Positions 1 through 4,982 of a DNA stretch of 10,137 nucleotides are shown here, one piece after another. Source of the DNA: Kiritimatiellia bacterium. Its GTDB lineage: Bacteria; Verrucomicrobiota; Kiritimatiellia; RFP12; UBA1067. The position numbers and the translations under genes were made by a program. The notes under the pieces are model-generated. The model worked only from the letters and a program-made list of their open reading frames with translations, was not told the origin of the DNA and did no database searches. The stretch is from the NCBI GenBank assembly GCA_017959645.1, contig JAGDAE010000104.1:1-10137 (forward strand). The letters run 5' to 3'. Each line of letters begins with the position of its first letter. Position 1 is the stretch's first letter.

Positions 1-1
1 C

Positions 2-148
2 TCGATCGAATTCCGCCACCCGGCAATCGGACACAAAAAGAAAGCCTCTCTTAGTATCTCGAAGGAGGCTGTGAGAAATGCCTATACGGAAATACAAAGA
101 GAGGCGAACGCATTATGCGTTTTCCCCTGCAAGTGCCGTCTGACTTGA
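2..148 (+). CDS. Possible 3' end of a plus-strand gene cut by the window edge
   Basis: The frame starting at base 2 is open from the window edge to a TGA at 146-148 and gives 48 residues with a plausible composition: a basic stretch (GHKKKASLSIS), then a possible amphipathic helix (KEAVRNAYTEIQREANAL) and a Cys-containing tail (FPCKCRLT). The other two plus frames stop after 17 and 23 codons. If real, it is convergent with the minus-strand nucleotidyltransferase module that ends at 366, and the hairpins between them would fit a convergent intergenic spacer. I do not recognise a family. An open run of this length can occur by chance, and the same bases can be read as a minus-strand terminator, so this is a weak call. 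Confidence 0.25.
   Translation, partial: SIEFRHPAIGHKKKASLSISKEAVRNAYTEIQREANALCVFPCKCRLT
29..105 (-). terminator. Terminator-like inverted repeat with U-tract and a competing arm
   Basis: On the minus strand GCCTCTCTT (105-97) can pair perfectly with AAGAGAGGC (52-44), and the 3' arm runs straight into TTTCTTTTTG (43-34), as in an intrinsic terminator. The loop is long (44 nt) and contains AGCCTC (70-65), which could instead pair with GAGGCT (48-43), so two hairpins compete for the same 3' arm. It would end transcripts from the nucleotidyltransferase module, or act as an attenuator for something left of the window. The long loop, and the possible plus-strand coding frame on the same bases, lower confidence. 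Confidence 0.3.
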
Positions 149-365
149 AACTCTCTACATTCCTAGTAACGACCGCTTTGCAGCGCAAATTGTCTTTGTC
201 ACATCGCTTAGGTCGGCGGCGCGGCTGGAATCCGCGCCCTACCTTTGCGTGCGACTGCGGCGGGGCGTCGCCCGCCTATGTACCTTTTAGTGACTGATTG
301 CTGTTCCTTTCATTTCAGTTTACGGTTTGACATCAGTTTGTTCGTTGCAGGTATTATAGCAAAAA
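149..365. other. Non-coding spacer with GC-rich hairpins
   Basis: I see no convincing gene here. The spacer holds a perfect 7-bp stem with a 7-nt loop (GGCGCGG 218-224 with CCGCGCC 232-238) and a 6-bp stem (GGCGGG 259-264 with CCCGCC 271-276). The 218-238 hairpin resembles a tRNA T-arm in shape, but its loop (CTGGAAT) lacks the TTC core and no acceptor or anticodon arms can be drawn around it. Just left of the spacer, AACGCAT/ATGCGTT at 109-123 is another short palindrome. The cluster resembles REP-type extragenic DNA between gene ends. Confidence 0.4.
327..357 (+). promoter_or_regulatory. Possible plus-strand sigma-70-type promoter, antisense to the module
   Basis: A perfect -35 hexamer TTGACA (327-332) is followed after 19 bp by TATTAT (352-357, 5 of 6 consensus bases). 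It points right, into the 3' end of the small gene and the nucleotidyltransferase, so a transcript would be antisense to them. Spacing of 19 bp is longer than the optimal 17. The same AT-rich stretch read on the minus strand gives a perfect TATAAT (358-353) without a recognisable -35. Confidence 0.25.
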
Positions 366-539
366 TCAGGCCGCATGTACCTCTGTGCGGTTTAGGCGAG
401 ACTCTGGATAACCGGCCGCAAGTCGTCCGATCCGGTTCAATTCTTCAAGCACACGCAACCGCTCGTCGATAGGCAGGTGGAGGCAGAACGCCTCATCCTG
501 CTCCTTGAGCGTTGTCACTCTCACGACAGTTCTATCCAT
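366..539 (-). CDS. Small 57-residue partner protein of the nucleotidyltransferase
   Basis: ATG at 539-537 to TGA at 368-366. The protein begins MDRTVVRVTTLKEQDEAFCL and continues with LPIDERLRVLEELNRIGR, ending in an arginine-containing tail (ESRLNRTEVHAA). This matches by eye a small-protein family that sits next to nucleotidyltransferases of the neighbouring type: an MDRTxVR-like start, a central 'xxPxxERLxxLExLR' helix, and a tail of the form RLxRVxRV. No function is established for it that I can state. Its start overlaps the nucleotidyltransferase stop by 8 nt (539-532), and a close AGGA lies 3-4 nt upstream inside that gene, so translational coupling is likely. There is no signal peptide or membrane segment. 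Family resemblance is from memory; an antitoxin or accessory role is inference. Confidence 0.7.
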   Translation of the reverse strand: MDRTVVRVTTLKEQDEAFCLHLPIDERLRVLEELNRIGRLAAGYPESRLNRTEVHAA

Positions 540-1005
540 TTTTCCTCGCTTTCAGCTTTTCAAGCGCCAATGCATCGGCGATGTCCTTTGGACGTCCCGA
601 CGCACGCTTGTTTACGATGAGATCGTCAAGCGACACAACCTTGATTTCAAGGCCGTCGACATTCATTCTTTCAGCGCGGCGAACGGCATCGGCATAGTCA
701 AGCCCGTCAACGGCTGAGATGATGTCTATGCGCTGCGGCTCGGTGCCGATCTGAAACACCATTCCAGGCCTGTTGAAATCCGTCTCCGTCAAACCCATCA
801 GCGGTGCGCCGAACGCCGTGACCGCCCGCATGACGGCCTTGGCGTTTCCCGGATTCGCCATGATCCAGAAATCAATGTCGAACGTCATCCTCGGCCATCC
901 ATGCAGAGCGACTGCATATCCGCCAACGAGCATGAAATCGACTCCCTCTTTGAGAAGGCATTCGACCATATCCCGGTAATCTGGATTCAGCAATCGTTCA
1001 TTCAT
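532..1005 (-). CDS. Nucleotidyltransferase of the polymerase-beta fold (AbiEii/DUF6036-like)
   Basis: A complete 157-residue cytoplasmic protein. The nucleotidyltransferase core is clear: GGYAVALHG (28-36) is the GG..A..HG signature, followed by R39, T41 and the metal-binding pair D43-x-D45 in TFDIDFWI. A third acidic position is D94 in RIDII. SLDDLIVNKRASGRPKDIAD (125-144) is typical of the C-terminal part of these stand-alone enzymes. Family members transfer an NMP to an acceptor and many occur as toxin or antitoxin components, but the acceptor here cannot be read from sequence. The start at 1005 is supported by AGGGAGGAG at 1025-1017 and by an ATGA overlap with the upstream remnant's stop. 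The downstream small gene overlaps its stop. All visible catalytic residues are intact, so it should be active. Local DNA is less GC-rich than the rest of the window. Confidence 0.85.
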   Translation of the reverse strand: MNERLLNPDYRDMVECLLKEGVDFMLVGGYAVALHGWPRMTFDIDFWIMANPGNAKAVMRAVTAFGAPLMGLTETDFNRPGMVFQIGTEPQRIDIISAVDGLDYADAVRRAERMNVDGLEIKVVSLDDLIVNKRASGRPKDIADALALEKLKARKNG

Positions 1006-1121
1006 GGAACATCAAACTCCTCCCTGCGGGCGCATGAACCGAAGACCCAAAGCTTCTCGGCCTTGTGCCTCCTCGCGATAGCGTATATCTCATCCCGCTT
1101 CGCGTGTATCTCGTCAAGCAT
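1002..1121 (-). pseudogene. Remnant of an MNT-type minimal nucleotidyltransferase (N-terminal 39 codons)
   Basis: ATG at 1121 to TGA at 1004-1002 encodes MLDEIHAKRDEIYAIARRHK followed by AEKLWVFGSCARREEFDVP. The stretch 'IxxIARRHxxxKLWVFGSxARxEE' is the N-terminal helix, first strand and GSxARxE nucleotide-binding turn of MntA/COG1669-type minimal nucleotidyltransferases. Intact members are about 90-110 residues and continue with an SDxD catalytic motif, which is absent: four residues after GSCARREE the frame stops. I infer an internal deletion or truncation. The stop overlaps the next gene's ATG as ATGA, so its translation may still feed the downstream enzyme. The frame is also open up to an ATG at 1178, but that start lies on the predicted promoter, so 1121 (or the ATG at 1127) is preferred. 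It could also be retained as a leader peptide. Confidence 0.6.
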
Positions 1122-1168
1122 GCACATGCAACATGAATCAGGGAAAGCACTCCCCTCTGACGCGCAAT

Positions 1169-1198
1169 AGTATACCATTTCTTCTCGCCCGAAATCAA
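1169..1198 (-). promoter_or_regulatory. Sigma-70-type promoter of the nucleotidyltransferase module
   Basis: On the minus strand TTGATT (1198-1193) and TATACT (1174-1169) are 18 bp apart; the -10 matches 5 of 6 and the -35 matches 4 of 6 consensus bases. Predicted initiation near 1162 would give a leader of about 40 nt before the remnant's ATG at 1121, and would transcribe the remnant, the nucleotidyltransferase and the small gene together. Confidence 0.5.
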
Positions 1199-1232
1199 GT
1201 GCGATTTTTGGAATGCGGATGGGCGGGTGGTG

Positions 1233-1246
1233 TCAATGCGCATTGA
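1233..1246. promoter_or_regulatory. Perfect 14-bp palindrome, possible operator
   Basis: TCAATGCGCATTGA is identical to its own reverse complement. It lies 35 bp upstream of the predicted -35 of the nucleotidyltransferase module, a position where a dimeric DNA-binding regulator could act. Its AT-to-GC symmetry and lack of spacer suit an operator better than a transcript hairpin. No regulator is encoded in the window, so the role is a guess. Confidence 0.25.
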
Positions 1247-1301
1247 GGCAGAAAAGCCATTCTAGGCTCATCGCCGGTTTCGCTTCTCAAAATAGCCGAG
1301 A

Positions 1302-1326
1302 CGCACTTCAAGGCCCTTGAAGTGCG
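1302..1326. repeat. Inverted repeat with 12-bp arms and a single central base
   Basis: CGCACTTCAAGG (1302-1313) is followed by one C and then the perfect complement CCTTGAAGTGCG (1315-1326). As RNA it would fold into a 10-bp stem with a 5-nt loop on either strand. On the minus strand it is followed by TCTCGGCTATTTTG, too weak a U-tract for a textbook terminator but suitable as a 3' end stabiliser of the LamG transcript. Confidence 0.6.
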
Positions 1327-1336
1327 ACACCCGCGC

Positions 1337-1367
1337 CGAATACCACAAGACCTGATTATGGTATTCG
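1337..1367. repeat. Stem-loop with 9-bp perfect arms
   Basis: CGAATACCA (1337-1345) pairs perfectly with TGGTATTCG (1359-1367) across a 13-nt loop. With one bulged C the stem extends through a further GCGC pairing. It lies between the 22-bp repeat array and the 1302-1326 inverted repeat, so together they form a double-hairpin 3' region behind the LamG gene. Confidence 0.55.
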
Positions 1368-1368
1368 C

Positions 1369-1480
1369 GCCCTTTGGGAAAAGCCGGAAAGCCCTTGTAT
1401 AAAACCGGGATAGCCCTTGTATGAAATCGACCTTACCCCCTTATGATTTCCCGAAAACCCTCACATGATTTCCTGGCAGG
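1369..1480. repeat. Decayed tandem array of about five 22-bp units
   Basis: Reading the plus strand, units begin near 1369, 1391, 1413, 1436 and 1458, with spacing of 22-23 bp. Neighbouring units share exact blocks at the same offset: AGCCCTTGTAT at 1390-1400 and again at 1412-1422, and ATGATTTCC at 1443-1451 and again at 1465-1473. An approximate unit is GCCCTTgtATgAAatCCggg followed by aa. The array starts 2 bp past the LamG stop codon at 1483. It is too degenerate and too short for a CRISPR array, and no unique spacers are present. Confidence 0.6.
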
Positions 1481-1482
1481 GG

Positions 1483-4400
1483 TCAGCGGACGATTACAAT
1501 CATTCCATAGCGTGAATAGTTGAAATAGATTCCGTCCGGTTCGATGTCCAGCGAGCACTCGCCGTTCGGAACGGTGCCGGCGGCTATGTACGGCATTTGC
1601 TCCGCGTCGATCGCCGCGTCGACCAGCTTGACGCGCGCCTTTCCGCCGCAGCCGGCGATTGGCGCATCGGCCGGCACGTTGACTATGAACCTGCCGACCA
1701 TCGTCGAGGAATCGTCCTCGAGCGCGACCAGCGCGGCTCCGGTCACGCCGATGCTCTTGTAGGAGACGACCGGCGTCGAGGCATAGCCGTCGGCCGGAAC
1801 GAGAAAGTCCATCACGACGTCGCCTTCGGTCAGTCTGGCCGAGTTGTGGATGTCGAGACCGGCGTGCGCGCCCTTGAAGACGATTTTCGCGCCGTCTTTC
1901 GGATGGTATCCGTACGCCCAGGTCCTCACATCGTCGAGTATGAGCGTCTCGCCGGACAGCAGATTGTTGCCGATCTGGACCGCATCGAAATACACCCCTC
2001 CCGCTGCGGTCGATACCAGTTCGATCGTCGCGCCCCAGTTGTCGAACCAGATTTCCTCGCATTTGAGGCTGCGCGGAATCCGTATGCAGAAGTGTTCGCC
2101 AGTGTCGGTATGCATCACCGCCTTGGAATGGAGCCCCGGATAGCCGCGATATCCCGACATGTTCGCACTCCAGTTCGACGGGTCGAACCAGTCGCCGGGG
2201 GTTTCGCCCGCGGCCCAGTAGTAGGTGGCGACGTCGTAGGTGTTGAAATATGCGATGTCGGTGGACGAGTCGAACCCGGTCCCGTCCTTGACGGCGGTCG
2301 CGACGAACGTCCAGTACACGTCCTTGTCCCAGTCGAAGACGCGCTCGAAGACGATGTTCTGCGGTTCGCCGTCCTGCTCGGAGAAAGTCCATCTGGCGCC
2401 GTCGACCGGCGCGAGCTGGGCGCCGTCGACGGCCGTCCACAGCTCCACAGTGGTAGTGCCGGGGCCGAGGTGCGAAAGCTGCGCCATGAAGATCGCGTTG
2501 GTTGCGGGAGCGACCGAGACGGTCGCGTAGGCGAATACCGGATCGCCCGGCACATGCACCGTCCGCGCCTTCACCGCGTCCGCGCCGCCATTCGCCGCCC
2601 GGGCGACGGCCGTGCAGGAGAAATCAGACCCGCACTCGAGGCCGCCGACGAGCGCGCGGAATACGCCGCCTCCGAGCGCGACGGCCTGCGCGATGCCGTC
2701 GTCGCCGTATTCGATCTCGACCGACGACGCGGCGGCGCATTCGCCGTCGAGCGCGACCGTGACCGCGACTTCGCCGAGCTCGCCCGTCGGTTCGGCAGAA
2801 ACCGAGACGATGCGAGGCAGCGACGCGTCGAGGTACAGAAGCGTCTCCGAAGCCGAGATCGGCAAGAGCGCGGTTTCGAGAGTGTCTTCGATCTCGTCGC
2901 CGGCTGTGAAATCGGAGGAGCCCAGGCTGTACAGCATCGCACCCGTCGCCGCATCGTAGAGTCCGGCGCGTCCGTCTTTTACCGCCGGACGGTAGTCGTG
3001 CAGCAGAATGTCGTTCTCGGTTATCCTCGCCGAATAGAGCTTCATCGCCGAATAGTCGAACGGCGCTATGTTGCCGTAGCCGTCGATCGACCCGAAAAGA
3101 TAGAGCGGGTTGAGCGTGTGGGCGATGGTCTTTTCGTGGATCGCCAGACGGCATACGCCCCATTCGAGCAAGCCGTTCGCGACCCGGAGCGTATTCCTCT
3201 GCGACGCGACGGCGCGCATGCCGGAACCGATGCTGCGGAAGTCGTCGTTCTGCCCGTGGGCGTAGTAGTAGCCGAACCAGGCGTAGATTGAATCGTCGCT
3301 GTGTTCGGCGAAATTGAGCACGTACGAAATCCAGTTGTTGGAGCCGGGGTTTTCCGGTTCGGCCGTGCCGAAGAAAATGCTGTTGCCTCCGCTGCCGCGC
3401 TCCGAAAACTGCACGCTCATCTCGAGAGCCGTCGACGGGTTCGGAAAGTAGCCGGTATTGACGTATTGCGTTCCGCTGCAGTCCGAGAGTATGTATTCGC
3501 GCAGCGAATCGTAGGATTTGGCCACCTCTTCGCAAAGATAGAACCTCGTCGCGAAAGCGTCCTCGCCCCAGCCGGCCGACTGCGGAACAGCGTAATCGTA
3601 GGTCGCGGTCGCGGAATCGATCGAAGCGATGCGCGAACGCCGGCTCCACGAAGCGATTCCGTCCCCGCCTGGCGCCGGACCGTAGACCGCATACAGCACG
3701 CCGTCCGAATCGCCCGGGCCGAAGGCGAGATGCACCGTGCGGCCGAGCGCGCCGTCGTCGACGCCGGCGATCGAAATCGTCCGCTCGTCTCCCGACGCCG
3801 ACGATGAATACGGCAGCGTCACGGCGCCGACCGTGGCGGATTCGGCGGCCTCGCCGCCGCACTCTACACGGAGCTTGATGTCGTATGCGCGATCGGGCAG
3901 CAGCCCGTAGAGTTCGGCCGAAAAGACGCCGCTTTCGTCGCACGTGGCGATCTTTCTCGAGGTGGACACCGAAGACCCGCGCGCCGAGAACACCGCATAG
4001 ACGTCAGCATCTTCTCCGTCGACGCCGGTCAGATCGAATCTGAGCTTGAGAGTGTTCACTCTTTCGGCGACCGGCTGCCTGGCCGATATTCCCAGTTCTT
4101 CGCCGCCCTGCTGTGCCATCCAGTCGGCGTAGGACGGGATGGCGAAATCGCCGTCGTCCACCCAATCGGTGCCGACAATGCCGTCTGCCTGGGCGCCGCC
4201 GCCCGAGACCGCATTCCGCGCCGTGTCGCCGGAGCCTTCATCGAGCGGCCAGTATGCGGCAAGATCGTCGTCGGCGGGGTCGACCCGGTGCAGATAAAGT
4301 TCGGCAACCTCGCCGGCGCCCAGTTCGCGGTTCCACACCGCGACGTCGGCCATGCGACAGTTTACCGGGTACGAACCGAATGAATTTTCGCCGATGGTGA

Positions 4401-4890
4401 AATTCTGGTTGGCGCCGGAATAATAGTCGGGCAGCGTCCCGTCGTAGGACGCGGCCAAAAGACCGTCGACGTATATCCGCAGCCGGCCGTTGGTTCTGCT
4501 CGCGGAGAACACGACATGGTGCCAGGCCGAAGCGTCGCCGAGCGGAGAAGTCGCGAAATCGAACGACGCGGTGTATGCGGGGTCGCTTTGGCGGACCTGC
4601 CCTTCGAGCGAAAGCACGCCGCTGGCGTTCACGACATAGATCACCATGCCCGCGCCGGTTCCGATGCCGCCCTGGCCGAACAGCACGCCGTAGTAGTAGA
4701 CGTCCCACCCCTGCGAACCTTGGAGCGGATTCTTCACCCAGCCCGCCATCGTCGTATCCGGACCGAGCGCCAGCGACCGGCCGGCCGAAACGTACTGGTT
4801 TCCGTACCCGTTGAAAGAAACGACACTACCGGCCTTCGCGCACAAACACGCCACTGCCGCGGCAAACGCCGCAACAAACGCCCTTCTCAT
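1483..4890 (-). CDS. Large secreted LamG-domain protein
   Basis: An 1135-residue exported protein. A signal peptide with an RR start and alanine-rich core ends near AKA-GS (18-22). A LamG/concanavalin-A jellyroll spans about 22-235, with WHHVVFS (123-129), LRIYVDGLLAASYDG (137-151) and MADVAVWNREL (180-190). Two beta-sandwich-like repeats follow (about 275-360 and 370-465; compare 'DVYAVFS' and 'VLYAVYG'). A second, different LamG-like module covers about 465-665, with SGTQYVNTGY (472-481), MKLYSARITEND (616-627) and DYRPAVKDGRAGLYD (632-646). Further Fn3-like sandwiches reach about 885, then WAAGETPGDWFDPSNW (892-907) opens a beta-rich C-terminal region like those of autotransporter-type repeat proteins in PVC bacteria. 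It ends abruptly in GMIVIVR. No catalytic domain is visible, so I infer glycan binding or a surface role. ATG 4890 is supported by AGGAGGT just upstream. Promoter and hairpin separate it from the hydrolases. Confidence 0.85.
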   Translation of the reverse strand: MRRAFVAAFAAAVACLCAKAGSVVSFNGYGNQYVSAGRSLALGPDTTMAGWVKNPLQGSQGWDVYYYGVLFGQGGIGTGAGMVIYVVNASGVLSLEGQVRQSDPAYTASFDFATSPLGDASAWHHVVFSASRTNGRLRIYVDGLLAASYDGTLPDYYSGANQNFTIGENSFGSYPVNCRMADVAVWNRELGAGEVAELYLHRVDPADDDLAAYWPLDEGSGDTARNAVSGGGAQADGIVGTDWVDDGDFAIPSYADWMAQQGGEELGISARQPVAERVNTLKLRFDLTGVDGEDADVYAVFSARGSSVSTSRKIATCDESGVFSAELYGLLPDRAYDIKLRVECGGEAAESATVGAVTLPYSSSASGDERTISIAGVDDGALGRTVHLAFGPGDSDGVLYAVYGPAPGGDGIASWSRRSRIASIDSATATYDYAVPQSAGWGEDAFATRFYLCEEVAKSYDSLREYILSDCSGTQYVNTGYFPNPSTALEMSVQFSERGSGGNSIFFGTAEPENPGSNNWISYVLNFAEHSDDSIYAWFGYYYAHGQNDDFRSIGSGMRAVASQRNTLRVANGLLEWGVCRLAIHEKTIAHTLNPLYLFGSIDGYGNIAPFDYSAMKLYSARITENDILLHDYRPAVKDGRAGLYDAATGAMLYSLGSSDFTAGDEIEDTLETALLPISASETLLYLDASLPRIVSVSAEPTGELGEVAVTVALDGECAAASSVEIEYGDDGIAQAVALGGGVFRALVGGLECGSDFSCTAVARAANGGADAVKARTVHVPGDPVFAYATVSVAPATNAIFMAQLSHLGPGTTTVELWTAVDGAQLAPVDGARWTFSEQDGEPQNIVFERVFDWDKDVYWTFVATAVKDGTGFDSSTDIAYFNTYDVATYYWAAGETPGDWFDPSNWSANMSGYRGYPGLHSKAVMHTDTGEHFCIRIPRSLKCEEIWFDNWGATIELVSTAAGGVYFDAVQIGNNLLSGETLILDDVRTWAYGYHPKDGAKIVFKGAHAGLDIHNSARLTEGDVVMDFLVPADGYASTPVVSYKSIGVTGAALVALEDDSSTMVGRFIVNVPADAPIAGCGGKARVKLVDAAIDAEQMPYIAAGTVPNGECSLDIEPDGIYFNYSRYGMIVIVR

Positions 4891-4894
4891 ATGG

Positions 4895-4918
4895 TACCTC
4901 CTCGTTTTGATGGAGGTA
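4895..4918 (-). promoter_or_regulatory. Ribosome binding site of the LamG gene, inside a 7-bp inverted repeat
   Basis: On the minus strand TACCTCC (4918-4912) is complementary to GGAGGTA (4901-4895), with a 10-nt loop. The second arm is the strong ribosome binding site AGGAGGT placed ideally before ATG 4890, so folding would hide it. The first arm overlaps the predicted -10 element, so a transcript from the local promoter should lack it, whereas read-through from the hydrolase genes would include it. Confidence 0.45.
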
Positions 4919-4946
4919 TTCTATCAAACTGCGCGCGAAAACGCAA
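4918..4946 (-). promoter_or_regulatory. Predicted promoter of the LamG gene
   Basis: TTGCGT (4946-4941) and TAGAAT (4923-4918) on the minus strand are separated by 17 bp. The -10 matches 5 of 6 consensus bases and the -35 has only TTG. Initiation near 4911 would leave a leader of about 20 nt that carries the ribosome binding site. The -35 lies within the hairpin at 4935-4958. Confidence 0.4.
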
Positions 4947-4958
4947 CCGCGTTTTCGC
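4935..4958 (-). terminator. Strong hairpin after the second hydrolase gene
   Basis: GCGAAAACGC and GCGTTTTCGC form a perfect 10-bp stem with a 4-nt loop, 24 nt past the TGA at 4985-4983. No clean U-tract follows on the minus strand (GCGCAGTTTGAT), so it is either an imperfect terminator or a 3' end stabiliser for the hydrolase mRNA. It also contains the -35 of the LamG promoter. Confidence 0.45.
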
Positions 4959-4982
4959 TGCTGGGAGATTTTCCGCGCCGGT

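Larger units (their letters stand above)
1179..1482. other. 304-bp gene-free spacer rich in repeats and palindromes
   Basis: I see no credible coding region between the LamG gene's stop and the nucleotidyltransferase module. From right to left the spacer holds a decayed 22-bp tandem repeat (1369-1480), a stem-loop (1337-1367), a 25-bp inverted repeat (1302-1326), a perfect 14-bp palindrome (1233-1246) and the -35 region of the module promoter. The two inverted repeats may end or stabilise the long LamG mRNA. Confidence 0.6.

Noticed and set aside
218..238. Possible T-arm of a tRNA or tmRNA
   Set aside because: The loop lacks TTC and no acceptor, D or anticodon arms can be drawn around it.
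115..472. Plus-strand frames of 60 and 75 residues in the left spacer
   Set aside because: No ribosome binding site, composition not protein-like, and they run through GC-rich hairpins.
998..1243. 81-residue minus-strand frame just upstream of the nucleotidyltransferase
   Set aside because: It crosses the predicted promoter and has no motif; another frame in the same DNA shows the MNT-type GSxARxE remnant instead.
1369..1480. CRISPR array
   Set aside because: Units are contiguous and degenerate at 22 bp with no separate spacers, and no cas gene is in the window.
1597..3291. 564-residue plus-strand open frame antisense to the LamG gene
   Set aside because: Same shadow pattern, full of R-R-V-A-D-R strings. 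The opposite frame has recognisable LamG domains.
3417..3943. Arginine-rich minus-strand frames inside the LamG gene
   Set aside because: Off-frame shadows of the confidently assigned gene.
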